Shown piece after piece: positions 33,398-42,328 of a DNA stretch of 64,000 nucleotides. Positions within the stretch are counted from its first letter, which is position 1. Each line of letters opens with the position of its first letter. This DNA is from Streptomyces nigra (GTDB lineage Bacteria; Actinomycetota; Actinomycetes; Streptomycetales; Streptomycetaceae): positions 6,812,501-6,876,500 of the forward strand of contig NZ_CP029043.1 in the NCBI RefSeq assembly GCF_003074055.1, written 5' to 3'. Under the pieces are notes generated by a model. That model was not told the DNA's origin, searched no databases, and saw only the letters and a program-made list of their open reading frames with translations. A program made the position numbers and the translations under genes.

Positions 33398-34200
33398 GGC
33401 AGCAGCCAGTCGACGGGACGCTGGTCGGCGAGCCGGATGGAGGCCTCGGCCAGGGTCATGGAGGTGAGGGTGAACGGCGGCCCGTCGGCGGACGACCAGG
33501 CGTAGCCGCTCTTCGTGCCGGCCTTGCGGTCCAGCTTCACGAGGACGGCGACCGGGCGCCCCTCCTTGGTGAACTGCTCGCCGAGCTGGGTGTCCCCGAG
33601 GAACCCGGCGATCTGCTGCGGCGACTGCACGGAGCGGTCCACCGACTTCACATGGCCGCGCAGCACGCCGTACTCCTGGGTCGGCACCGATTGCACGGTG
33701 AGGTCCACCGCGGCGCGCTCGGGGATGGCGGCGGCGTTCTCCGCGGGGACGTACACCGTCGCGTACAGCGGGTCCCCGGCGCGGGCGACCTTCTCGACGG
33801 CGGCGACGTTCGCGCCGGTCTGGACGATCTGCCCGATGGTCGCGGCGAGCGCGGTGATCCGGCCCGGGGCGACCGTGCGCACGACGGTCTCGCCGCGGGC
33901 GGTACGGACCTTCAGGACGGGGGCGTTCGCGGGAAGCCGGCGGCCCTGTTCGGCGACGACGGAGGTGACCTGCCCGGCGACCGGGCTCTGCAGGATGTAG
34001 CTGCCCTGGCCGTGGGTGAGGATGGCGGGCGCGCTGACGGTGGAGGCGACCGAACCGGTCACCGCCCACACGGACGCGGCGGCCATCACGACCACGGTCA
34101 CACAGAGGACGAGCCAGCCCTGCGGGCGGGCGAAGCGCACCGGAAGGTCGAGCTCCTCCGGCGACTGAAGCTTGGCGAGGGCCTGTTGGCGGAACTGCAC
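33394..34200 (-). CDS. HlyD-family adaptor of the NHLP peptide export system
   Basis: This 268-residue membrane-fusion-like protein has an N-terminal cytoplasmic part, one membrane helix (~residues 29-50, VLCVTVVVMAAASVWAVTG), and a long outer region with a biotinyl-lipoyl-like strand pattern (ILQSPVAGQVTSVVAEQGRRLPANAPVLKV) and an HlyD beta-barrel part (GDPLYATVYVPAENAA). It is shorter than proteobacterial HlyD because no outer membrane has to be crossed. It is first of the three transport genes and overlaps the next by ATGA. The precursor gene lies upstream in the same direction, behind a strong hairpin. Confidence 0.9.
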   Translation of the reverse strand: MQFRQQALAKLQSPEELDLPVRFARPQGWLVLCVTVVVMAAASVWAVTGSVASTVSAPAILTHGQGSYILQSPVAGQVTSVVAEQGRRLPANAPVLKVRTARGETVVRTVAPGRITALAATIGQIVQTGANVAAVEKVARAGDPLYATVYVPAENAAAIPERAAVDLTVQSVPTQEYGVLRGHVKSVDRSVQSPQQIAGFLGDTQLGEQFTKEGRPVAVLVKLDRKAGTKSGYAWSSADGPPFTLTSMTLAEASIRLADQRPVDWLLP

Positions 34201-34335
34201 GGAATTTCCCTCACCTGCGGATGAGTGGAGACCGGCATGTGAATACCGGTCGTGCTGCGGGGCGGGGCTGAAATCCCTTCACGGAGTTTCGTTCCTGCTT
34301 TTCGTTCAGGGGATTTCCTGTTTTGTGACGCCCAA

Positions 34336-34368
34336 GAGTCCCGGAGCCGGGTGACGGCTCCGGGACTC
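34336..34368 (-). terminator. Hairpin between precursor gene and export genes
   Basis: A perfect 13-base stem, GAGTCCCGGAGCC (34336-34348) with GGCTCCGGGACTC (34356-34368), encloses a 7-base loop, between the precursor stop (34388) and the HlyD start (34200). It probably ends most precursor transcripts, giving much more peptide than transporter mRNA. Confidence 0.7.
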
Positions 34369-34387
34369 GGTGGTACGAAAGGCGCGA

Positions 34388-34603
34388 TCAGAGACCGGCG
34401 ACCAGGCCCGTGACCGGGGCGGTGTTCAGGCCGGTGACACCCTCCACGGTGCCGACGACCGTGTTGAGCAGGCCGGACACCGGGGCGATGCCGTTGACCG
34501 CGTCGAGGGCACCGTTCACGGCGTTGACCTGCAGGCCGCCGGAGACGTTGTCGAGCTCGGCGTCGGAGATCTCGACGGTCGCAACCTGGGGGGTGGAGTT
34601 CAT
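34388..34603 (-). CDS. Double-glycine leader bacteriocin-like precursor peptide
   Basis: This is a 71-residue precursor. Residues 1-23 form a leader rich in Asp/Glu and ending LDNVSGG, the classical double-glycine cut site for C39 peptidases. The predicted mature part is 48 residues, hydrophobic and Gly/Val-rich, with recurring V(N/S/T)G units (AVNG, PVSG, GVTG, PVTG) and no cysteine. With no Cys a lanthionine product is impossible, although related Streptomyces entries are sometimes labelled type A2 lantipeptide. ATG 34603 has GGAAG seven bases upstream. The three export genes downstream on the same strand should process and secrete it. Activity is unknown. Confidence 0.8.
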   Translation of the reverse strand: MNSTPQVATVEISDAELDNVSGGLQVNAVNGALDAVNGIAPVSGLLNTVVGTVEGVTGLNTAPVTGLVAGL

Positions 34604-35133
34604 GGTGGAACTTCCCTTCCTAATGGGTATTTCACAAGGGGGAGCGGCCCCCTCTGGGGACAGATGACGGCCGCGACCGCAGGCGCCCGGCGCCCCGTTT
34701 CCGGGAAAGCCGTTGGCGGCCCCCGCGGTGCGATGGATCAAAGCACGGGGCGGGTGCGGGCTTCCAATCAAACGCATGCTCTGTCAGGGCACTTGAGGGC
34801 CCGGTGTGGGAATTCGTGCAGGGGCGGTCACGTCTTGTCGGCGACTTCTTCACATGCCGCACAGCATCGGCGCGTACCGGCTGTCGCGCCTGCCCCCCGG
34901 GCGCCGGCGGGGACGGCGGCGAAAGCGACACTCCGGCCCCAAGGGGGTGACCGGCGGTAGCGCCCGGTGCGGAACCCCGGCCCACGGTGACTTGGTTGAG
35001 TATTGAATGTGCAGATTCACTGAAGCTGGGATTCCGCTCCTGATTCGCGACTGACCGCGATCGATCGACTGCGGACGGTGTCTGCCCGAACCGGGTCCGC
35101 CTCTCGCCCCGCAGACACCCATTCGCGCTCCCG

Positions 35134-35232
35134 CGCGTGGCCGCTTCGGCACCCCGAGATCCGCGCCCGGCGCGTGGCCGCTTCGGCACCCCGAGATCCG
35201 CGCCTGGCGCGTGGCCGCTCCGGCACCCCGAA
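35134..35232 (+). repeat. 37-bp tandem repeats, two full copies and one partial
   Basis: Units at 35134-35170 and 35171-35207 are nearly identical (one base differs near the end), and a third partial copy follows to about 35232. Each begins CGCGTGGCCGC and contains CACCCCGAGATCCGCG. They lie in the ~760-base gap (34604-35360) between the divergent precursor and protease genes. The remainder of that gap holds an AT-richer stretch near 34990-35045 with TGAAT-N6-ATTCA (35004-35019), probably the protease promoter. Confidence 0.75.
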
Positions 35233-35360
35233 CGACGCTTCTGCGAACGGAGTTGAACACTCCGGCCGCCCGGCGCGTACCAACTGCCAACCAGGCGCCC
35301 GAGAAACAGCCGCCGGACGAACGGCGGCAGCAGACCCCGTCCCCCAGGAGGTCGAGAAGT

Positions 35361-36707
35361 TTGAGTCACAAGCGAATGCCGAAGCGCAAGGCCGCGATAG
35401 CCGCGGGCGGCGTGGCGGCGCTCGGAGCGGCGGCGATCCTTCTGCCGAACGCCAACGCGTCGCAGGACGCCGCACCGGACGCCGCAGCCGCCCCCAAGAC
35501 CCTGAAGGCGGCGGACGCCTCGGATCTCGCCTCGCGCCTCGCGGGACTGCTCGGCGACTCCTTCGCCGGCTCGTACTACGACGCCGGCAGCAAGCAGCTC
35601 GTGGTGAACGTCGTGAACGGCGACGACAACGAGGTGGTGGTGCAGGCCAAGAAGGCGGGCGCCAAGGTCCGTGAGGTCGCCAACAGCCTGGCCGAGCTCA
35701 AGACGGGCGCGCAGACCCTGAAGTCCGAGGCGACCATCCCCGGCACGGCGTGGGCGGTCGACCCCAGAACGAACAAGATCGTCGTCACCGCCGACAGCAC
35801 GGTCACCGGCCGGAACTGGGACCGCCTCGAGTCCACCGTCGAGAGCCTCGGCTCCGGCGTGGCGAGCGTCAAGAAGTCGGCCGGCACCTTCAAGACCTTC
35901 CTCTCCGGCGGCGACGCCATCTTCGCGGGCGGCGCGCGCTGCTCCGCGGGCTTCAACGTCACCGCGGGCGACGGCAGCCCGGCCTTCCTGACCGCCGGTC
36001 ACTGCGGGGTCGCGGCCGAGCAGTGGTCCGACGCCCAGGGCGGGCAGCCCATCGCCACCGTCGACCAGGCCACGTTCCCGGGTGCCGGAGACTTCGCGCT
36101 CGTGAAGTACGACGACCCGGCGACCCAGGCGCCCAGCGAGGTCAACCTCGGCCAGCAGACGGTCCCGATCAGTCAGGCAGCGGACGCCACGGTCGGCCTC
36201 CAGGTCTTCCGGATGGGCAGCACGACCGGTCTGAGCGACGGTCAGGTCACCGGCCTCGACGCCACCGTGAACTACCCCGAGGGCACGGTCACCGGGCTCA
36301 TCCAGACCGACGTGTGCGCCGAGCCCGGCGACAGCGGCGGCTCCCTGTTCACCCAGGACGGACTGGCGATCGGCCTCACCTCCGGCGGCAGCGGCGACTG
36401 CACCGTCGGCGGCGAGACCTTCTTCCAGCCGGTGACGACCGCCCTCGCGGCCGTCGGCGCCACCCTGAACGGCGACGCCGCGGGCGGAGCGGGCGCCGGT
36501 GACGCAGGAGCCGGTCAGGACGCGGGCGCCGGTGCGGGCGAGGAGGCCGGAGCCGGCCAGGACGCGGGTGCGGGCGCCGGCGAGGAGGCCGGAGCGGGCC
36601 AGGACGCGGGTGCCGGCCAGGACGCCGGGAACGGAGCCGCGAACGGCAACGCCAACGGCGGTGGCCACGGCCTCGGCGAGATCGTCGGCAACGGCGTCGG
36701 GAACTGA
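35361..36707 (+). CDS. Secreted S1-family serine protease with repetitive C-terminal tail
   Basis: This 448-residue protease is of the alpha-lytic/Streptomyces S1 group. It starts at TTG 35361, nine bases after AGGAGG; ATG 35376 is the alternative. A short signal peptide (~residues 1-33) leads into a pro-domain (~45-165) and the catalytic domain, with the His of TAGHCG, the Asp of GDFALVKYDD and the Ser of GDSGGSLF. After about residue 370 follows an unusual 75-residue tail with tandem Ala/Gly blocks (AGAGQDAGAGAGEE twice), then Asn/Gly-rich sequence. A perfect 18-base hairpin ends the gene. It could degrade proteins for nutrients or act on the nearby bacteriocin. Confidence 0.92.
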   Translation: MSHKRMPKRKAAIAAGGVAALGAAAILLPNANASQDAAPDAAAAPKTLKAADASDLASRLAGLLGDSFAGSYYDAGSKQLVVNVVNGDDNEVVVQAKKAGAKVREVANSLAELKTGAQTLKSEATIPGTAWAVDPRTNKIVVTADSTVTGRNWDRLESTVESLGSGVASVKKSAGTFKTFLSGGDAIFAGGARCSAGFNVTAGDGSPAFLTAGHCGVAAEQWSDAQGGQPIATVDQATFPGAGDFALVKYDDPATQAPSEVNLGQQTVPISQAADATVGLQVFRMGSTTGLSDGQVTGLDATVNYPEGTVTGLIQTDVCAEPGDSGGSLFTQDGLAIGLTSGGSGDCTVGGETFFQPVTTALAAVGATLNGDAAGGAGAGDAGAGQDAGAGAGEEAGAGQDAGAGAGEEAGAGQDAGAGQDAGNGAANGNANGGGHGLGEIVGNGVGN

Positions 36708-36752
36708 CGCGGGGGCACCCCTGAACGGATCCGCGTGATCCACCCGGGCACG

Positions 36753-36792
36753 ACGGCGGTCCGGCCCTCCGGCGGGAGGGCCGGACCGCCGT
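36753..36792 (+). terminator. Perfect 18-bp stem terminator of the protease gene
   Basis: Bases 36753-36770 are the exact reverse complement of 36775-36792, with a 4-base loop (GGCG). It lies 45 bases downstream of the protease stop and is among the strongest hairpins in the window. Confidence 0.8.
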
Positions 36793-36861
36793 TCGCCGTC
36801 CCGCCGCCCCGGCCGCGCGGAACCGTCACAGGGGCTGCGCACGTGGCGTATCGGCGCTGTA

Positions 36862-39318
36862 ATGGCGAACGTGGTCGGAGAGGGCGCTACGCGGGGCAGG
36901 ACGGGGAACAGGCGTGTCGAGGACGTCCTGAAGGCACTCGCCGCCGAGCCCGATCCGGCCGGGCGGTCGCGCCGGGTCCTCGAACAGGCGCTCGTCTTCT
37001 GCGGCGCCTCCCTGGCCGCCCTCTACACCCCGGACGACGCCGGCGAACTGCTCTGCGTCAACGAGTCCGCGGGCGTGCCCCGGTCCCTGTACGGCCTGCG
37101 GGACGGCTACACCCTCAACGGTCCCTCCCCGGCCGCCGACGCCCACCGCACCGGTCGCCCCGTCTGGCTCGGCCCCCGGGACCTCGCCGGCTTCGCGGAG
37201 GCCCGGCGCACACCGGCCTGCGACCACTTCCTGGCCGCGCTGCCCGTCCGCGGCGAGGGCGCCACCGGGTGCCTGCTGGCCGTCACCGAGCACCCCGACG
37301 GCTTCGACGACACGCAACGCGAGTGTCTGGAACTGATCGCCGGCGCCGTCACCCTGCCCGCCCCGCCCGTCGCCGAGACCGGCGGCGAACTGCCCCCCGA
37401 CGCGTTCAGCCTCGCCGTGGACAGCGGTCATGTCGAGGTCGGCGCCGACCTCCTGCGGCTGTTCGGGCTGACCCCTGCCGCCTTCGACGGCAAGGTGGAG
37501 ACCCTGCTGGGCCTGACCGTCCCGGACGACCTGCCCGCGCTGATGTCCGTCGTCGAGGCCGACCACATGTCCATCGGCGACCGGGAACTGGAGTTCCGCG
37601 TCGAGCAACCCGCGGGACCGCCCCGCTGGCTGCGGCTGCGCGGCCGTCTGCTGCCCGGCGGCGAGGGCCGGCCCGCCCGGCTCGTCGGCACCGTCGCCGA
37701 CGCCTCCACCCTGCGTCCCGAGGTCACCGACGTCGCCCGCGTCCAGCGCCTGGCCGCCGCCCTCGCCACCGCCGGGACCGTCCGCGACGTCAGCCACGCC
37801 GTGGTCACCGCCCTGCGCGAACCCCTGCGCGCCGACCGCATCGCGCTCGCCGAACTGGAGCACGACCGGCTCGTCGTCACCGTCCTCGACCCGCCCGACC
37901 CGGAGTCCTGGCCCGCGCTGTGGCGCCTGGAATGGCGCACCGAGTGGCCCGACGCACCCGTGCGCGCCATGCCGACGCTCGCCGCCGCCCTGCGCGAGGG
38001 ACGCGCCCAGATCTGGCCGGCCGGGGCCCCGCTGGAACCCGCCCTCGCCGACGTCGGCCCCGGCGGCCTCGCCGTGCTCCCGCTGCCCGCGAGCGGCACC
38101 ATGGCCGGCGCGTGCCTGATCGGCTGGGACACCCCGCACCAGTTCGGGCCCGACGAACGCGCCCTGCTCACCGCCTCCGCCGGGCTAGCCGGCCAGGCGC
38201 TGCTGCGCGCCCGTGCCTTCGACGCCGAGCACGAACTCGTCGGCATGCTCCAGCGCCAGCTGCTGCCCCGCCGGCTGCCCCGGCTGCCGGGCGCCGAGGC
38301 CGTCGCCCGCTATCTGCCGACCACCGCCGGGCTCGAGGTCGGCGGCGACTGGTACGACGTCATCCCGCTGCCCGACCACCGGGTCGCCCTCGTCATCGGC
38401 GACGTACAGGGGCACAGCGCGGCCGCCGCCACCCTCATGGGCCAGATGCGCACCGCGCTGCGCGCCTACGCGGCCGAGGGACACCCGCCCGACGTCGTCG
38501 TCCACCACGCCAACCGGCTGCTGATGGACATGGAGACCGACCTCTTCGCCACCTGCTGCTATGTGGAGGTGGACCTGGAGGAGGGCTCCGCCTGGTGCGT
38601 ACGGGCCGGACATCCGCCGCCCGTGCTGCGCCACCCGGACGGCGGCACCGAGGTCGCCGAGGCCGACGGCGGCCCGCCCCTCGGCGTGCTGCGCGAAGCC
38701 GTCTTCCCGATGAGCCCGCTGCGGCTGCGCCCCGGCACCGTCCTCGCCCTCACCACCGACGGCCTCGTGGAGTCCGCGGACGCCGACATCGACACCGGCA
38801 TCGAACGGCTCGCCGCCGCGCTCTCCGTCGCCGACCCCGCCCACCTCGGACTCGTCGCCGACGGGCTGCTCGTCGGGGCGCACCGCGACGACGACATCGC
38901 CCTGCTCCTGATGCGCTACGACGGCATGGCCGTACGGCCGCTGCGTGAGACGTGGGCCGTGTGGCGGGTCCCCGAAGCGGTCGGCCACGCCCGCCGGTTC
39001 ACCCGGCGCACCCTGCGCGCCTGGCAGGTGCCGCCGCAGGACCGGGACACCGCCCTGCTCGTCGTGTCCGAACTCGTCACCAACGCCCTCGTGCACACCG
39101 ACGGACAGGTGCGCCTCGACCTCACCCTGGTCGGCCGGAGGCTGCGCGTCGCCGTCGCCGACTCCTCGCCGCGCACCCCGGTCCGGCCGACCAGCATCAG
39201 CTGGGAGGCCACCGGCGGACGCGGCATCCTGCTGGTCGAGGCGATGACGACGGCCTGGGGGACCGTGCCCGTCAGCGGCGGGAAGCAGGTGTGGTGCGAG
39301 CTCGCGCTCTCCGGATGA
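36862..39318 (+). CDS. GAF/PAS/SpoIIE phosphatase with ATPase domain
   Basis: This 818-residue signalling protein has a GAF domain (~residues 20-160), a PAS-like segment (~175-280), a second GAF (~290-450), a SpoIIE/PP2C phosphatase domain (~465-670, with EVGGDWYDVIPLPDHRVALVIGDVQGH and ALTTDGLVESADADIDTGIERL), and a C-terminal HATPase_c domain (VVSELVTNALVHTDGQVR, GGRGILLVEAM). Together with STAS proteins these domains tune sigma-factor activity to stress or redox/ligand signals. ATG 36862 has little ribosome-site signal; a later GTG near codon 18 is possible. It closely resembles the phosphatase at 18715 in architecture. Confidence 0.92.
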   Translation: MANVVGEGATRGRTGNRRVEDVLKALAAEPDPAGRSRRVLEQALVFCGASLAALYTPDDAGELLCVNESAGVPRSLYGLRDGYTLNGPSPAADAHRTGRPVWLGPRDLAGFAEARRTPACDHFLAALPVRGEGATGCLLAVTEHPDGFDDTQRECLELIAGAVTLPAPPVAETGGELPPDAFSLAVDSGHVEVGADLLRLFGLTPAAFDGKVETLLGLTVPDDLPALMSVVEADHMSIGDRELEFRVEQPAGPPRWLRLRGRLLPGGEGRPARLVGTVADASTLRPEVTDVARVQRLAAALATAGTVRDVSHAVVTALREPLRADRIALAELEHDRLVVTVLDPPDPESWPALWRLEWRTEWPDAPVRAMPTLAAALREGRAQIWPAGAPLEPALADVGPGGLAVLPLPASGTMAGACLIGWDTPHQFGPDERALLTASAGLAGQALLRARAFDAEHELVGMLQRQLLPRRLPRLPGAEAVARYLPTTAGLEVGGDWYDVIPLPDHRVALVIGDVQGHSAAAATLMGQMRTALRAYAAEGHPPDVVVHHANRLLMDMETDLFATCCYVEVDLEEGSAWCVRAGHPPPVLRHPDGGTEVAEADGGPPLGVLREAVFPMSPLRLRPGTVLALTTDGLVESADADIDTGIERLAAALSVADPAHLGLVADGLLVGAHRDDDIALLLMRYDGMAVRPLRETWAVWRVPEAVGHARRFTRRTLRAWQVPPQDRDTALLVVSELVTNALVHTDGQVRLDLTLVGRRLRVAVADSSPRTPVRPTSISWEATGGRGILLVEAMTTAWGTVPVSGGKQVWCELALSG

Positions 39319-39402
39319 CACCGGCACGAACCGCCGGGGGCGCCCAGAACAAGCCAGTCCCGACAGCCTCAAATCGGCGGAATCGGGGCTATGGTGAAGC
39401 AG

Positions 39403-40470
39403 ATGAAGGCTCTCGTGCTGTCCGGTGGCGCCGGTACGCGCCTGAGGCCGATCACGCACACCTCGGCCAAACAGCTGGTCCCGGTCGCCAACAAGGCCGT
39501 GCTGTTCTACGGGCTGGAATCGATCGCCGCGGCCGGCATCACCGAGGTCGGTGTGATCGTCGGCGACACCGCCCGGGAGATCCAGGACGCCGTCGGCGAC
39601 GGCTCCGCGTTCGGCCTGAACGTCACCTACATCCCGCAGGAACGTCCGCTGGGTCTCGCGCACGCCGTGCTCGTCGCCCGTGACTGGCTGGGCGACGACG
39701 ACTTCGTGATGTACCTCGGCGACAACTTCATCGTCGGCGGCATCACCGGCGTCGTCGACGCGTTCCGGCGCACCCGCCCCGACGCCCAGATCCTGCTCAC
39801 CCGGGTCAAGGACCCCCGCCCCTTCGGCGTCGCGGAACTCGACCCCGACGGACGGGTCGTCGGCCTGGAGGAGAAGCCCCGGCACCCCAAGAGCGACCTG
39901 GCCCTGGTCGGCGTCTACCTGTTCACGCCCGTCATCCACGACGCCGTCCGCGCCGTCACCCCGTCCTGGCGCGGCGAGTTGGAGATCACCCACGCCCTGC
40001 AGCACCTCATCGACGCGCACGCCGACGTACGCAGCACCGTCATCGAGGGCTACTGGAAGGACACCGGGAACGTCGCCGACATGCTGGAGGTCAACCGGAC
40101 CGTCCTGGAAGGGCTCACCCGACGGATCGACGGCGAGGTCGACGAGCGGTCGCAGACCGTCGGCCGGGTCGTCGTCGAGGAGGGGGCGCGCATCGTCAAC
40201 TCCCGCATCGTGGGCCCCGCCGTCGTCGGCTCCGGCACCGTCGTGGAGGACTCCTACGTCGGCCCGTTCACGTCCATAGCGGAGAACTGCCATGTCGCCG
40301 ACAGCGAACTGGAGTTCTCCATCGTGCTGCGGGACTCCTCCATCCACGGCGTGGGCCGTATCGAGTCCTCCCTCATCGGCCGGCATGTCGAGGTCACCCC
40401 CGCGCCCAGTGTGCCCAGCGCCCACCGCCTCGTCCTCGGCGACCACAGCAAGGTGCAGATCCACACATGA
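39403..40470 (+). CDS. rmlA: Glucose-1-phosphate thymidylyltransferase (long RmlA/StrD type)
   Basis: This 355-residue nucleotidyltransferase makes dTDP-glucose from dTTP and glucose 1-phosphate, the first step to dTDP-L-rhamnose. The N-terminal signature LSGGAGTRLRPITHTSAKQLVPVANK binds the nucleotide; YLGDNF and LEEKPRHPKSDLALVGVYLF are further active-site strands. The C-terminal 110 residues form a left-handed beta-helix of hexapeptide-like repeats, typical of the long StrD form. I chose ATG 39403 (MKALVLSGG) over 39391. It overlaps rmlB by four bases and leads the rml operon. Confidence 0.92.
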   Translation: MKALVLSGGAGTRLRPITHTSAKQLVPVANKAVLFYGLESIAAAGITEVGVIVGDTAREIQDAVGDGSAFGLNVTYIPQERPLGLAHAVLVARDWLGDDDFVMYLGDNFIVGGITGVVDAFRRTRPDAQILLTRVKDPRPFGVAELDPDGRVVGLEEKPRHPKSDLALVGVYLFTPVIHDAVRAVTPSWRGELEITHALQHLIDAHADVRSTVIEGYWKDTGNVADMLEVNRTVLEGLTRRIDGEVDERSQTVGRVVVEEGARIVNSRIVGPAVVGSGTVVEDSYVGPFTSIAENCHVADSELEFSIVLRDSSIHGVGRIESSLIGRHVEVTPAPSVPSAHRLVLGDHSKVQIHT

Positions 40471-41450
40471 ACGTCCTCGTCACCGGCGCCGCCGGCTTCA
40501 TCGGCTCCGCGTACGTCCGCGCCCTGCTCGCCCGGCGCTCCGCCGACGCGCCCCACGTCACCGTGCTGGACAAGCTCACCTACGCCGGAAGCCGGGACAA
40601 CCTGCCCGCCGACCACCCCCGGCTGACGTTCGTGCGCGGCGACATCCGCGACACCGCCCTCGTCGACAAGCTGATGGCGGAGGCCGGCCAGGTCGTGCAC
40701 TTCGCCGCCGAGTCCCACGTCGACCGGTCGATCACCGGCGCCCGCGACTTCGTCCTCACCAACGTCGTCGGCACCCAGGTCCTCCTCGACGCCGCCCTGC
40801 GGCACGGCGTCGGCCCCTTCGTGCACATCTCCACCGACGAGGTCTACGGCTCCCTCGCCACCGGCTCCGCCCGCGAGGACGACCCCCTGCGGCCCAGCTC
40901 GCCGTACTCCGCCTCCAAGGCCTCCGCCGACCTGCTCGCCCTGTCCTACCACCGCACCCACGGCCTCGACGTGCGCGTCACCCGCTGCTCCAACAACTAC
41001 GGCCCGCGCCAGTTCCCCGAGAAGCTGATCCCGCTCTTCGTCACCCGCCTCCTCGACGGGCACACCGTGCCCCTGTACGGCGACGGGCGCCACGTCCGCG
41101 ACTGGCTGCACGTCGACGACCACTGCCACGGCGTCGAACTCGTCCGCACCCGGGGCCGCCCCGGCGAGACCTACAACATCGGCGGCGGCACCGAACTCAG
41201 CAACAAGGAGCTGACCGCACTGCTGCTGGACGCCTGCGGCGCCGGCTGGGACCGCGTGGAGCACGTCGAGGACCGCAAGGGCCACGACCTGCGCTACAGC
41301 GTCGACTGGACCAAGGCCCGCACCGAACTCGGCTACCGGCCGCGCCGCGACTTCACCACCGGTCTCGCCGAGACCGTCGCCTGGTACCGCGAGAACCGCG
41401 CCTGGTGGGAGCCGCTGACCCGGCGCGCGGGGGAGGAGGCAGGGGGATGA
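40467..41450 (+). CDS. rmlB: dTDP-glucose 4,6-dehydratase (RmlB)
   Basis: This 327-residue short-chain dehydrogenase/reductase superfamily enzyme converts dTDP-glucose to dTDP-4-keto-6-deoxyglucose using tightly bound NAD. It has VTGAAGFIGSAYVRALL at the N-terminus, ESHVDRSI, then STDEVYG (catalytic Thr/Asp/Glu of dehydratases) and the YSASK catalytic Tyr-Lys pair. ATG 40467 overlaps the rmlA stop (ATGA), and its own stop overlaps rmlD by ATGA, so all three are translationally coupled. Confidence 0.95.
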   Translation: MNVLVTGAAGFIGSAYVRALLARRSADAPHVTVLDKLTYAGSRDNLPADHPRLTFVRGDIRDTALVDKLMAEAGQVVHFAAESHVDRSITGARDFVLTNVVGTQVLLDAALRHGVGPFVHISTDEVYGSLATGSAREDDPLRPSSPYSASKASADLLALSYHRTHGLDVRVTRCSNNYGPRQFPEKLIPLFVTRLLDGHTVPLYGDGRHVRDWLHVDDHCHGVELVRTRGRPGETYNIGGGTELSNKELTALLLDACGAGWDRVEHVEDRKGHDLRYSVDWTKARTELGYRPRRDFTTGLAETVAWYRENRAWWEPLTRRAGEEAGG

Positions 41451-42328
41451 GGTGGCTGGTCACCGGGGCGGGCGGCCTGCTGGGCCGGGACACGGCCGCC
41501 GCACTCCGCGCGCAGGGCGAACCGGTGACCGCGCTCGGCCGCGCCGCCCTCGACATCACCGACCCCGCCGCCGTGGACCGCGCCCTCGCCGCCCACCGGC
41601 CCGCTCTGGTCGTCAACTGCGCCGCCTACACCGCCGTCGACGACGCCGAGCACGACGAGGAACACGCCCTGCGCGTCAACGCCGAAGGCCCCCGCGTCCT
41701 CGCCCGCGCCTGCGCCGCGCACGGCGCCCGGCTGCTCCACGTCTCCACCGACTACGTCTTCGCCGGGGACGCCCGCGCCCCCTACCCCGAGGACCACCCG
41801 CCCGGCCCCCGCACGGCGTACGGGCGCACCAAACTCGCCGGGGAACGGGCCGTGCTCGGCGAACTCCCGCACGCCGCCGCGGTGGTGCGTACCGCCTGGC
41901 TGTACGGCGTCCACGGCCCCAGCTTCGTGCGCACCATGATCCGGCTGGAGGCGAGCCGCGACACCGTCGACGTCGTCGACGACCAGCGCGGCCAGCCCAC
42001 CTGGAGCGCCGACCTCGCCCGGACCCTCGTCCGGCTGGGCCCGCGCGTGGGCCATGACGTCACCGGCGTCCTGCACGCCACCAACGCCGGTGAGGCCACC
42101 TGGTACGAGCTGGCCCGCGAGGTGTTCGCCGGCCTCGGCGCCGACCCCGCACGAGTGCGCCCGGTCGGCGGTGCCGCCTTTCCCCGGCCCGCGCCCCGCC
42201 CCGCGTACAGCGTCCTCGCGCACGGCCGGCTGCGACGGCTCCGCCTGCCGCCGCCGCGCGACTGGCGCGCCGCCCTGCACGAAGCCCTGCCCGAGATCCG
42301 CGAGGAGACCCTTCGTGAAACGCCATGA
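41447..42328 (+). CDS. rmlD: dTDP-4-dehydrorhamnose reductase (RmlD)
   Basis: This 293-residue enzyme performs the last step to dTDP-L-rhamnose with NAD(P)H. N-terminal VTGAGGLLGRDTAAALRAQG is the Rossmann motif. The pathway motifs VVNCAAYTAVDDAE, STDYVFAG and YGRTKLAGE (catalytic Tyr-x3-Lys) are all present. The start ATG 41447 overlaps rmlB, and the stop lies beyond the GTG start of the following methyltransferase-like gene (14-base overlap). Confidence 0.95.
   Translation: MRWLVTGAGGLLGRDTAAALRAQGEPVTALGRAALDITDPAAVDRALAAHRPALVVNCAAYTAVDDAEHDEEHALRVNAEGPRVLARACAAHGARLLHVSTDYVFAGDARAPYPEDHPPGPRTAYGRTKLAGERAVLGELPHAAAVVRTAWLYGVHGPSFVRTMIRLEASRDTVDVVDDQRGQPTWSADLARTLVRLGPRVGHDVTGVLHATNAGEATWYELAREVFAGLGADPARVRPVGGAAFPRPAPRPAYSVLAHGRLRRLRLPPPRDWRAALHEALPEIREETLRETP

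Noticed and set aside
35134..35232. Possible CRISPR array
   Set aside because: The 37-base units are contiguous with no spacers and no cas genes are present.
34632..36842. A 736-residue open frame on the minus strand through the protease and repeat region
   Set aside because: It is antisense to the protease catalytic triad and passes through the 37-base repeats; its sequence is low-complexity shadow.
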